NCBI GenBank assembly: GCA_029255685.2
Contig: CM055312.2
Coordinates: forward strand, 10,006,649 to 10,070,648
From: Silene conica
Lineage: Eukaryota; Streptophyta; Magnoliopsida; Caryophyllales; Caryophyllaceae
Length of the DNA stretch: 64,000 nt
Direction: 5' to 3'
Shown: positions 12,347 to 22,178 of the stretch, in pieces
How positions within the stretch are numbered: position 1 is the stretch's first letter
How the letters are laid out: each line of letters opens with the position of its first letter
The notes under the pieces: generated by a model
The model's database searches: none
What the model was told of the DNA's origin: nothing
Seen by the model: only the letters and a program-made list of their open reading frames with translations
Program-made: the position numbers and the translations under genes

Positions 12347-12430
12347 GGTGGCGGGTAAGGGTGATTGGCGGTTTGTGCGTTTGAAGTGGGTGCGATTAGG
12401 TCGTAATAGGTTGGATCGTTTGTGGCTTGC

Positions 12431-12438
12431 GGATACCA
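12431..12438 (-). promoter_or_regulatory. Degenerate copia primer-binding site
   Basis: On the coding strand TGGTATCC directly follows the LTR. The first seven bases match the complement of initiator tRNA-Met (TGGTATC) and the rest has diverged. Confidence 0.6.
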
Positions 12439-12685
12439 TATAAGACAAAGAGTGAATGATTATGAAAAGTTGTATTTACTTATGATGAGAGTTTACATAT
12501 ATATAGGTAGAGAGTTTGAACTAGGTTAGGAAAGAAACTAATTCTATATTAAATTACAAGAATATACTTTCTATACTTAAGATAATAAGATACTAGGTTA
12601 TTTGATATTATCTTTTGAGAGAGATATTTTGCTTGGATGATTGGAGACTTGTTGTGGGCTTGGATCATGGTTAATATTACCTACA
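12439..12685 (-). repeat. 5' LTR of the copia element (~247 bp)
   Basis: On the minus strand this begins TGTAGGTAATATTAACC at 12685 and ends next to the PBS, the expected terminal CA having become TA. Its partner LTR is outside the window, so the ends rest on the TG start, the PBS position and the abrupt junction with LINE coding sequence at 12686. Confidence 0.75.
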
Positions 12686-13046
12686 GCGCACACTCATCTT
12701 ATTCTTATTTGCCTAGCTTTCTTCTATGAAACGGATTGGCAAGCAGAAATAACCCATGTCTACAGAGAGGCTAATTCCTGTGCAGATTGGCTAGCAAATC
12801 TAGGAGTGGAGCAAGATGTGAACCTACGTATCTTTGAGCCTGGGCATACTCCGGGACCTCTTCGGACTCTCATTGACTCAGATGCCCGAGGCGTGGCATG
12901 GCCGCGTATAGTCCCAAGTGATGGTGCACCGTAGTTTCGTAGTAGAGTAGTTTTTGTTTTCGTTGTTTTGCTTTTGCTTTTCTGTTTTTTGCTTCTAGTT
13001 TGGTCTTGTTTTTGGGCTTTTGCCCACGTCTTTCCACCAAAAAAAA
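12686..13046 (+). pseudogene. 3' tail of a LINE: RNase H-like domain and poly(A)
   Basis: In-frame coding to the stop at 12934 contains the block ITHVYREANSCADWLANLG, typical of the RVT_3 RNase H-like C-terminal domain of plant L1 LINEs. A T-rich 3' untranslated stretch ending in A8 (13039-13046) follows, as in plant L1 tails. The upstream part of the LINE is missing here because the copia element is inserted at 12685/12686. A host gene with an RVT_3 domain is possible but the poly(A) favours a LINE. Confidence 0.75.
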
Positions 13047-13324
13047 CAATGATGAATATATTAAAGTATCCGCAAAACAAAATATCACTATTAAAAATGT
13101 GAAACTAAAACGTTAAAGTTACAATTTTGTCTAGCTAGGATTTCTTTCACAAAAATTTGACCACAATTCACCGATATTATATTCAATCATCGATGATCTC
13201 AAATGTCTTCATAAGCATTTGATAATGCCTAAAACGAACAAATGAAATATTTATCTCTTGTTTTCTTATTTCTTGTCAATTTGATTCATGCTCACCATAA
13301 AGTAAAAATATAAAGGTATTGAAA
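13047..13324. other. AT-rich spacer
   Basis: No ORF, RNA gene or clear repeat seen. Confidence 0.6.
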
Positions 13325-14334
13325 AATAAATCAAATGAAATAATTTGGTGAAAATAAACAAATTTTTTCATTAACTTGTTTTTGCTAGGAATATGCTAGA
13401 AAATTTATCAATTCATTTTTTTTCATAGGCGAAATGTTTTCGTAACATTAGAATATAAAAAGTTTAGCACTAAATTATGATTATTAAGTGAAATATAAAT
13501 GAAAGTTTAAATAAGATGAGTAATTAGTCTATTGAATACTACTTTGTCTATTTATTTTCTATTTTTAATTTTTTTTAAATAATAATAAAAAAATTGTCAA
13601 ACATTTAAATGTAGTGGACACATGTCATTAAGTAACTACTCATCTAGTGTTTTTGTGTACTTAATAAATCAAATGAAATAATTTGGTGAAAATAAACAAT
13701 TTTTTTCATTAATTTGTTTTTGCTAAAAATGTGCTAGAATTTTTATCAATTTATTTTCTTTTATAGGAGAAATGTTTTCGTAACATTAGAATATAAAAAG
13801 TTTAGCACTAAGTTATGATTATTAAGTGGAATATAAATGAAATTTAAAATAAGATAAGTAATTAGTCTAATGAATACTACTTTGCCAATTTATTTTTACT
13901 TTTTTTAAGATAATAATAAAAAAAATGGTCAAACATTTAAATGTACTGGACACATGTTATTAAGTAACTACTCAATCTAGGTTTTTTATGTACTTAATAA
14001 ATCAAATGAAATAATTTGGTGAAAATAAACAAGTTTTTTCAGTAATTTTTTTTTTGTTAGAAATGTGCTAGAATTTTTATAAATTCATTTTCTTTTATAG
14101 GAGAAATGTTTTCGTATCATTAGAATATAGAAAAGCTTAGCACTAAATTATGATTATTAAGTGGAATGTAAATGAAAGTTTAAATAAGATGAGTAATTAC
14201 TCTATTGAATACTACTTTGCATATTCATTTTCTATTTTTACTTTTTTTAAAATAATAATAAAAAATTGGTCAAATATTTGAATGTAGTGGCCAATGTTAT
14301 TAAGTAACTACTCAATCTAGTTTTTTTGATGTAC
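13325..14334 (+). repeat. Tandem array, three copies of a ~335-bp unit
   Basis: Units start AATAAATCAAATGAAATAAT at 13325, 13663 and 13996 (periods 338 and 333) and are estimated by eye at 90% or more identical. AT-rich, non-coding. Each unit ends near TAGTGTTTTT..GTAC. It could be a short satellite seed or an array left by unequal crossing-over. Confidence 0.88.
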
Positions 14335-14389
14335 AATCTAATAAAGCTACAACACGTTCACATTTTCATAACGAATGTTAATTAATTTA

Positions 14390-15518
14390 GGGTTTTTCCC
14401 ATTGATACCCCTGTGGTTTTCACTTTTCCCACTTGTACCCCTGCGTATAGCATTTTACTAGCCGTACCCCTAAACTTAATTAGTTAATCCCATCCGTAGC
14501 CAAACATGTTTATGCCGTCTGTTTTAGACGTTAAGTGCCATTTTGGCACTCTATTTGCCAAATAAGCATATGACTTGGCAAATGGTTTTTCCCATTGATG
14601 CCCTTGTGTATTTTTCTTTTCCCACTTGTATCCCTGCATTTTTGCATTTTAGGTTTCGATGTTGAGCCTGATATATTTAAATTCGCATTGCTTACTATAC
14701 CCTTTTAAATTAATAAAAAGTTGTAATATATCGTTTATTATATCTCTTTTTATATCGCATGAGATAATACCGTTATATATATTACATTTTATTTTATTCA
14801 AAAAGAAATATTATCTAACATTCACAACTTATTTTATATTAAGTGGACCAAGTCGACAAACAAGACGAGTGTCATTACCTGTCAATGCTCATATTGATAC
14901 TGCGGCGTCACTTACATAATTCATCATTGTAGCACCAACTAAATTTTAGATTCTTAACCCCCCTTTCTTTTGATCTATTATAAATTTTTTCCCATATTTT
15001 TTCGGTTTCGATAAATTTTGTATTTATAGTCTTTTATAGCTAATTTGAGTTCGGGTAAATTTTTAATTTTTTAATCAAAATATTTCTGACACTTTACTAT
15101 TTAAGTAAATTTAACAATCGAATGTTTCAGTAAATCTTCGGTTATCAACAATAAGATATATATTTGTAATGTCTTGGATTAAACATCGGAAAATTTGAAT
15201 TTTAAATCGGATATCCGACTCATGTAATTTCAATTCCAACAATTTTTTCATTCCTTTATATTATTTTTTACGTAGGGGCACAAATGAGAAAAATGAAAAC
15301 TACAAGGGCATTAATGGGAAAATCATTTGCCAAGTCAGGTGCATATTTGGCAAATAGAGTGCCAACATGACACTTAACGTCTAAAACAGACGGCATAAAC
15401 ATGTTTGGCTACGGATGAGATTAACTAATTAAGTTTAGGGGTACGGCTAGTAAAGTGCTATACGCAGAGGTACAAATGGGAAAAGTGAAAACCACAGGGA
15501 TATTAATGGGAAAAACCC
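14390..15518. mobile_element. Non-autonomous Mutator-like element with long terminal inverted repeats
   Basis: The ends are GGGTTTTTCCCATT (14390) and its complement ending AATGGGAAAAACCC (15518). The arms extend about 245 bp (to about 14638 and from about 15274) at roughly 90% identity. A perfect 9-bp target duplication, ATTAATTTA, flanks it (14381-14389 and 15519-15527), diagnostic of the Mutator superfamily. Each arm contains an inner copy of its own first about 50 bases (at about 14585). The 630-bp interior has no transposase; the 86-codon ORF there is not recognised. Confidence 0.93.
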
Positions 15519-15619
15519 ATTAATTTATTTGTTAAAGTCATTAGAAGTATTGTCCATAATTTGAATTCAATTCCCGTTATTATTAAAATCACGCTTGTAA
15601 TTGCCACTCCCTTTAAACC

Positions 15620-17603
15620 TAGACCTGGCAAAAGTATACCGAACCCGAAAAACCGATCAAAAATAACTGAATCGACACCTGACCGTACATCTGAAAGGTA
15701 TAACTGAACTTCACCCCGAAACCTGAATCGACCTGAACTGATTCGAAATTGAACTGAATTTGTAATATCCGAAATTGACCCGAGATCGAATAAACCTGAA
15801 CTGTTTCTACCTGAACTGGTTTGACCCGAATCGAAACACACCCGAACCGTTTTCAACCTGCTTAATGATGACCGAAATTCAACCGAAACCCGAAATTACC
15901 CGAATGTAGTAATTGTCGTTTGTCAAACAAAAGAAAAAAATTAATTATTTATATACATATTTTTATATTGGCGGGTAAAATGATGTTTGGCGGGTAAAAT
16001 GATGTTTGGCGGTAAAATAATTCGAGAATCTACAATTTTTGGAGGCAAAATATAATTAGTTCGTCAATTTTTGGAGGCAAAATCAATTTTTTTTACCATA
16101 TTTGACTGCAATTTCAACCGAAATGATAAAAAAGAATCTGACAAAAGAGATTTAGATGAACAAAATAACTAATCAAAGATTTAAAGTTCAAAATCTGGAA
16201 ATTTTATTAATTAATTAGGGATAATTAGAGATCTTCTTACCGAAATGAGATATCTTTTCCACCTTTACAAAATATATTGTGCTCTGTGCCTCTGTGGACT
16301 GCGATTTGTCAGCTGGGCTTTTGGAAGATGAAGAGACTAGAGAGTTTGTAATGAGTTGGTGACTTGGTGTATAGTAAAAAGGAAAGTAGATTTGCGATTT
16401 GCGATTGACTGTATACCATATTTATAAATTGCGATTATTCAAAAGGAAAGTAGTTGGTGACTTGGTGTTATGGTGTATACGGGTGTTTTTTTCGACAAAG
16501 ATTGTATACATGTATTGATGTAACGAGTTATAAAAGCTTAAGAAGTCGAACTGTAGATTATTAGTTATAAATTATATAGTTTTAGCTACTGTTATTATAG
16601 ACTATAGTCTATAATGTTGGACTCGAGTAAGGTGCTATTGTGTTAGTACAATTAATTAATAATTAAAGATCAACTCAAGAGTAGCTCAAGTTCAAAATTC
16701 ACCGAATTCAAGTTGAGCTCATAGAATTCAAATAATTTACATATCTGGTGGTCTTGTTTAAGAATTAAGATCATCTTAACTTAAAACCTCTTATAAGTTA
16801 TAACCTCCTCCAGATGGAAGAACCATCTTAATTTAAGAGTGAAGACGGTCTTATACTCCTATACAATAAATGGTGATGTAAGAATAGTAAGACGAATTGA
16901 CGAGGAATGAACAGTTGAGAATAATTATTTCCTGATATAAGCTTTACTTTTTGTTCAAGTTAATTTTGTATTGGATAGAAGGTTTCATCGCCATTGTAAA
17001 AAAATTCAATCAAAAAAACAAAGTCGAGTAATTTTGTGATAAAATTTATTACATATATATACTTCTTAGTTTCGTTTATTATTTATAGGACGAATACTCA
17101 CGATAAAAGATAAGTCGATGTTGTAAGATATGAAATACTTATGATCAATTTATCATGTATATACTGTGGAGTATTTATATAAGAATGTATATATCAATAG
17201 TTATAAAAAAAATAGATAAGAAAAAAGTGTGGAATCAAATTATATTACTATTAAAAGAATTTGAAATATTATCGGACAAAAATCTAAAAATTATATCAAA
17301 AACAAAATCGAAATATTTGATTTATAAATATAATCCAATATTAATCCCTTGACATCCGATCCGAATATGGCCCCAATCGAATCTCATCTGCTCTGATATT
17401 GACCCGACCTGAATCTTATCTGTTCCGAAATTAATCTGACTCGAACCTGAACTGACCCGAAATATTTACAACTGATTAAAAGCGAAAACTGATTCCAACC
17501 TGAATTGAACCGAACTGAAATCGAAAATAAAGGTAAATCGAAATAATCCGATCCGAATGAAACTTATCTGAAACTGAATCGAATGACCCGGTTGCCAGGT
17601 CTA
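15620..17603. mobile_element. Non-autonomous hAT transposon, 1984 bp
   Basis: Terminal inverted repeat TAGACCTGGCAA (15620-15631) and TTGCCAGGTCTA (17592-17603), flanked by a perfect 8-bp target duplication TTTAAACC (15612-15619 and 17604-17611), as for hAT elements. About 250 bp at each end is packed with short motifs of the CCGAA / CCTGAACTG type, the expected subterminal transposase-binding-like repeats. The middle is AT-rich with no transposase ORF. Confidence 0.94.
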
Positions 17604-17681
17604 TTTAAACCCCAAAAATATTTAGTTTTACATTTTCATATATTTAGTTAAATATATGAAAAGCTTAGATTAATCAAAACA

Positions 17682-17753
17682 GCCGTCTTAGCTCAGTGGT
17701 AGAGCGCGTGACTTTTAATCCCGTGGCCGTGGGTTCGATCCCCACAGGCGGCG
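17682..17753 (+). tRNA. tRNA-Lys (anticodon TTT)
   Basis: 72-nt cloverleaf. The acceptor stem GCCGTCT/AGGCGGC has one G-U pair, with D-stem GCTC/GAGC, anticodon loop CTTTTAA, five-base variable region, T-stem GTGGG/CCCAC and loop TTCGATC. Internal A and B boxes are present. The anticodon stem CGTGA/TCCCG has one T-C mismatch, and the D-loop is one base shorter than usual. It lies 70 bp beyond the hAT target duplication. It would decode AAA/AAG in cytosolic translation; the mismatch leaves some chance it is a pseudogene. Confidence 0.88.
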
Positions 17754-18120
17754 TTAATATTAATTTTAATGAAAAACAGACGAAATAAGTTACTTTTATT
17801 GGAGTTTTGAAGTGTAAATAATTTTGAAAATGTCGGAGAAGTAAAATATAATTAACACTGTAAAAAATTATTGGGTTTCTTTTGTCACATATTTTGAATT
17901 CATCAATATAAAATGCTTTGTATTTTTTCTGATTAAAAGATGGATTTTAAAAGTATGCCACAAACTTTAGCTGAAGCATAGACTCGCAGTAATCTATTAT
18001 TTGTATATACAAGAGTGTGTTTGTTCTAACACAAAGAAAATGATTCTTCAAATTAAACTAAATTTCATCATAAATTTAAGTGTTTTCATGTATTTGATCA
18101 AGCATTGATTTAAATTATCA

Positions 18121-19503
18121 ATGAAATTTATCATGGTGTTCTTCATTTTGCTTACTATTAACTTAATTAACTCTGTTAATCGAGTTTTTTCGTATGATGC
18201 CTCGCCTAATAAAGACCCTTCCGTGAGCTTCACCGCGTCCCTCATCCACCGGAGTTCACCTGAGTCTCCGTTCTATAGCCGGAACTACACCCGAGAAAAC
18301 CATATTGAGGACGGAATTCTCAACACCAAAGCGCGAATGCAGTACTTCGGCCAAATCAAAGACGTAGATAAAACGTATGTTGCAGCCCCTCTTTCGGGTT
18401 GGAACATGCTCATGAAGTATACCATGGGTACGCCGCCTGTTACGAGTTATGGCGTATTTGATACCGGTAGTAGCTTTATATGGGTTCAATGTCAGCCTTG
18501 TGTTCATTGCTATAAACAGGGTAAATACCCGGTATTCAACCCGAACAAATCGTCTTCATTTCAAGTAGTTTTATGCAGTGAGCCTCATTGTTCCATGGCG
18601 CCAGGGCATTCTTGTCGCAGTTCCAACACTAATGACTTATGTCTCTACAACGTTACCTACACCGACAATTTGATATCTTCCCGAGGTGTCCTCGCAACAG
18701 AGACAATTACACTTTCAGCAGATAACACCACAAGGACCGTCTCTCACGTGGTGTTTGGTTGCGGTCATGATAACCATGACAGACGAAGGAGCCCTGGAAT
18801 TGTCGGTCTAGGCAATTCCAGCATATCGCTCATTCACCAGCTCTCAGTCTCGCTCTTCTCCCACTATGTGATCGCTAACAGCAGTCACATAGAGGGAGTA
18901 GCGTACTTTGGAACGGGATTGTCTTCACTCGACAACAACAGCAGCGTTGTCACTGGCATGACAACGCCTTTATTGCCCTCAGAACACGGGATTTACTACC
19001 TAAACCTCACTGGAATCAGTGTAGACGGGTCAAACCTAGACCTTCCTTCAGATATCTTCGAACAATCCCTAGATGGCACGGCGTCTGGATTCATTATCGA
19101 CTCAGGAACCACATACACAACACTACGAGCTGAGGCTTTCGACATGATGGTAAGTGCCATCATGGAGGTAATGGATAGGCATGTTCCTGAGAGCACCAAG
19201 CATTTCGAGTTATGTTACAAGGACGTGAATGACGCGCCAGAAGTAATGTTCCGATTCTATGGACTAGACTACGTAATATGCGATGCGAATTTATGGGTTC
19301 GACACCAGGGACTATATTGCCTGGCAATAATAAGGCTCAATGAAAGTCAGGGTAATGTGTCTATACTGGGTTTTCACCAGCAAAGGAATGTACAGGTCGG
19401 TTTCGACTTGGCCAATAATTTGCTTAGTTTGATGTATCCTCAGGGTTGTCCTCCTGATGCTATTGATTTCCTGGAGTCTGGAGCCATAGATTCCATCCTT
19501 TGA
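18121..19503 (+). CDS. Aspartic protease, CDR1/nepenthesin-like (A1 family)
   Basis: 460 residues, intronless, intact. A hydrophobic N-terminal signal peptide (about residues 1-24) points to secretion. A propeptide-like stretch with SLIHRSSPESPFY, the usual N-terminal signature of CDR1-type proteases, follows. The catalytic motifs are DTGSS at 114-118 and DSGTT at 327-331. The nepenthesin-type insert after the first motif is Cys-rich (CQPCVHC, CSEPHC, CRSSNTNDLC), and several N-glycosylation sequons are seen. Family members cleave proteins at acidic pH in the apoplast, and CDR1 acts in disease resistance signalling; the substrate here is unknown. The start chosen is the first ATG, which begins the signal peptide directly. 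It stands alone among transposons. Confidence 0.93.
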   Translation: MKFIMVFFILLTINLINSVNRVFSYDASPNKDPSVSFTASLIHRSSPESPFYSRNYTRENHIEDGILNTKARMQYFGQIKDVDKTYVAAPLSGWNMLMKYTMGTPPVTSYGVFDTGSSFIWVQCQPCVHCYKQGKYPVFNPNKSSSFQVVLCSEPHCSMAPGHSCRSSNTNDLCLYNVTYTDNLISSRGVLATETITLSADNTTRTVSHVVFGCGHDNHDRRRSPGIVGLGNSSISLIHQLSVSLFSHYVIANSSHIEGVAYFGTGLSSLDNNSSVVTGMTTPLLPSEHGIYYLNLTGISVDGSNLDLPSDIFEQSLDGTASGFIIDSGTTYTTLRAEAFDMMVSAIMEVMDRHVPESTKHFELCYKDVNDAPEVMFRFYGLDYVICDANLWVRHQGLYCLAIIRLNESQGNVSILGFHQQRNVQVGFDLANNLLSLMYPQGCPPDAIDFLESGAIDSIL

Positions 19504-19511
19504 AAAAAAAA

Positions 19512-19593
19512 TACTTTCTTTGTTTCAATCATTTGTTGCGTTTTATCAAACTACTTCTCAAACAGAAAATAAATGATTGAAACGGACAGAGTA
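19512..19593. mobile_element. Short Stowaway-like MITE
   Basis: 82 bp. The ends TACTTTCTTTGTTTCAATCA and TGATTGAAACGGACAGAGTA are imperfect inverted repeats with terminal TA, just after the protease stop codon, so it may form part of its 3' UTR. Confidence 0.65.
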
Positions 19594-20340
19594 ACGATTA
19601 GAAATAGCAAAGATTCATAGTGAAAAAACAGCAAACTAAGAAGAAAAAGTTGTTAACTTTTGACATAAAGTTGAGTAATTTTATTGTTAGGCGACAAGGT
19701 GGTTCTTGTGTCTGGCTCTTTGAGTAAAGTTGCATCATGAAAGTTCTGTTTATGTACGAGTAATTGTTATTGTTAGGGAAACATTTTCCTTGTTGGTCGA
19801 TAACACACAAATTTTAGAATAAGACGGTTTCCGTAAAACGGTCCTTTTTTGTAATAACTCTGCTCAGTTAATACTAATAAATGAGTTTTATTTTTATGTA
19901 ATGAGACCGTCTCACGTGTGACACCGTCTCAGACAGAAGTTATTGATTCGTAAATGATAACATATAGACAATAAAAATCTACGGCCAGGAAATGAGGTTG
20001 ACTGATTGAGGATCATTTGTCTGATTTCCGTATTTTATTTCATGTCTTATTATTTTTCTTGATGACATATAATCTTCAATTATAAAAAAGATTGGTTAGA
20101 TCACATTAAACGAATGTTGTAGAAGAGAAAAGGTAAAAATACAAAATAAAGCAAAAAATATGCTCTCCCAGAATTTGATAGATCATTTCCTTTGATTTCT
20201 TTGCTTAATGCCAAATTCAAAGCAAAAGTTAATAGTATTTGAGATTCAAACTAAGTTCAATGATTTCTTCAAAGTTAATTTCTTCAAATTAAAACGTCAT
20301 TTCCTTTATATTTTCACATCTTTAGTTAAGTTGAATGATT
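19594..20340. other. Spacer with multicopy-looking fragment
   Basis: No gene seen. Around 19820-19935 is a stretch with AGACGGTTT and GAGACCGTCTCA words that looks like a transposon remnant, but I could not find paired ends. Confidence 0.5.
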
Positions 20341-20386
20341 TCTTCAAAGTTGGTCTGACATCAGCTCATAAACTTGTTTAATTAGC

Positions 20387-21030
20387 TCAATGTAATACAA
20401 GCAGTAGAAGTTATCTAGTACCCAAGCAAAATACCGACCACATTCCATAATCATATTTAAAGCTCTTATCTTACATTTGACAATATCATCATATTTAAAC
20501 AGATAAAACACCCCGATTCCACAATTGTCGTATTTAGTATTCAATAGATATTTTTCCCGGCTATCATGAAACAACCATCCCATATTCTCCAAAGTACTAG
20601 CTGCACACTCCATTATTAAATAAAATTGTTGTGTTTAGTTATTCCATGATATGTTTCCCGATTATCAGGAAAAACGTTTAGCATGTTTCAACTCCATGTA
20701 ATACAAGCAGTCAGCCACACAAAAATAAAAGTTTATCCAATATCCAAGTATCCAACCAAAATGCCGACTCCATATTCGATCATCATATTTATCAAAGTTG
20801 AATGGAAGAACAGTAGATTTTTCAATTGTCCAACTTAATTCTCACTAAATATATTTCCCGACTATCTGGAAAACATTATCCAATTTTCACCAAAATTACC
20901 AATCGTTTACTCCATCATTAAATAAAATTATCATATTTAATTATGATTGAATATATTTTCCGACTCTAAAAAAAGGTTATCCAACATTCACCAAAATACC
21001 GACCACATATTCCATCATTATATTTTATTT
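20387..21030 (+). repeat. Diverged direct repeats (~308-bp period)
   Basis: The block ATGTAATACAAGCAGT followed by a CCGAC..CATATT word occurs at about 20387 and 20695, and a third weaker copy of the CCAAAATACCGACCACATAT part lies at about 20983-21030. Between them CTCCATTATTAAATAAAATT is also repeated (about 20608, 20912). An 89-codon ORF on the minus strand (20344-20613) lies inside one unit; it matches no family I know and is probably accidental. Confidence 0.55.
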
Positions 21031-21311
21031 TTTCCCCTAAAAAAAGAAAAGTACACTCGTTGCAAATCAACATGGCCTAAAAAATGATCCCTTTTTAAAA
21101 AGTTATAGGAATGCTTCTACTTATGCACTTATATTACTTTTCAAGTAAACACAAGTCAACAACAACAACAAACAACAACAACATTCTTCTCCTCTCTATC
21201 TCTCCTCCCCCCACGCGCCGCGCACCCCTCCCCCACGCGCCGACGCCACATCCACCGCGCGCCTCAATAGCTCTCCAAACAGTAAAGAGTAACACTTCAA
21301 ATTTCAAATTA

Positions 21312-21638
21312 ATGAGTCAACAACAACAACAACAACAACAACAGCAGTTGGTGGTTCTAACGAATGGCGGCGATACGAGAGGAAAGCATCGAATAATGGC
21401 GGAACTAAAGCGGTTAGATCAGGAAACAAGATTTGTAGAAGAAGAATTGGAACAACTTTCCAAACCTGATAATGCTAATAATGTTAATGCTTCTGTTGCT
21501 TGTAAGGAATTGTTAGGGTTTGTTGATTCAAAGCCTGATCCTCTTCTTCCGACTACTGTTGCTCCTGTTAATCCGGCTTGGGATCGCTGGTTTGAAGGAC
21601 CGCAGGATTCTAAGGGTTGTCGTTGCTGGATTTTGTGA
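21312..21638 (+). CDS. Heterotrimeric G-protein gamma subunit, type A (AGG1/2-like)
   Basis: 108 residues. I chose the ATG at 21312 rather than the in-frame ATG at 21111, because the extra 67 residues are low-complexity and unlike the family. A poly-Gln stretch is followed by GKHRIMAELKRLDQETRFVE, the coiled-coil that pairs with G-beta, then the plant-specific DPLLP and NPAWDRWFEGP motifs. The C-terminal CaaX box CWIL favours geranylgeranylation, and a nearby Cys (CRCWIL) is suited to palmitoylation. The protein anchors G-beta-gamma to the plasma membrane in hormone and defence signalling. No intron is visible, although I recall the Arabidopsis genes being split. Convergent with the RING gene at 22167. 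Confidence 0.9.
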   Translation: MSQQQQQQQQQQLVVLTNGGDTRGKHRIMAELKRLDQETRFVEEELEQLSKPDNANNVNASVACKELLGFVDSKPDPLLPTTVAPVNPAWDRWFEGPQDSKGCRCWIL

Positions 21639-22080
21639 ATTGTCGGAATTGGAATTGGAATTGGAATTGAATCGTTTCTCGATGATTTTATTGGTTGATT
21701 AGCGGGTTGGGGGTGAAGAATTGTCGACTGATTTGGTATTTTAACATATGGTGTTATAGTTGTAATGATTGTACAATTGTTGTTGCAGTAATTATAATGT
21801 GAAATTTGGTCATTGTTGTGTGAAATTGTTAGTTTTATATGTGGTTTTATTCTTCTTCATTTTTTGTTTAGTTTAGAGATGATACGATTGTATTTCTCGG
21901 TCTGTATATATCCGTCTCAGGGAAGAACGACTGCAGGAAACCCGGGTGGGGAGCTAGACTGCTAGAGCAGTCTCTTGGATTCAGTTTGAACAATGGAGTA
22001 CAAATGTGCAGTAAAAAAACACTAGTTACTGGCTAAAAACAGTATGATTCGTTTGAATCCTTTGTGAAAGACCTAGTAAA

Positions 22081-22178
22081 AGAATACTTGTATATGAGGA
22101 GCTAAAGAATGGTACTCTGGTAAATATTTACGGGTTGTAACTAAAGAGCGCTACTCTGGTAAATAATTACGGGTTGTG
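22081..22178. repeat. Tandem duplication in the 3' UTR region of the RING gene
   Basis: A unit of about 43 bp with CTACTCTGGTAAAT..TTACGGGTTGT is present twice (about 22100-22139 and 22142-22178); the second copy overlaps the stop codon region of the minus-strand gene. Confidence 0.6.

Larger units (their letters stand above)
8254..12685 (-). mobile_element. Ty1/copia retrotransposon (Ale/Retrofit-like), interrupted
   Basis: Reverse-oriented element with order LTR, PBS, gag, protease, integrase, reverse transcriptase, RNase H. Its 5' LTR is about 12439-12685 on this strand and its 3' part was displaced left of the window by the LARD insertion. Integrase before RT places it in Ty1/copia; the gag N-terminus and RT spacing look like the Ale/Retrofit lineage. 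Two frameshifts inactivate it, one between gag and protease and one between integrase and RT, in addition to the insertion. No defective domain within each block is obvious, so decay is mild. Confidence 0.9.

Noticed and set aside
12760..13088. Minus-strand ORFs opposite the LINE tail
   Set aside because: Antisense of an identified LINE RNase H frame and its T-rich 3' UTR.
15503..15856. 117-codon minus-strand ORF
   Set aside because: Crosses the Mutator/hAT boundary and consists of hAT subterminal repeats.
18256..19199. Minus-strand ORFs within the aspartic protease
   Set aside because: Antisense shadows of a well-supported gene.
20344..20613. 89-residue minus-strand ORF as a gene
   Set aside because: Lies inside diverged repeats, no recognised family; kept only as a remark.
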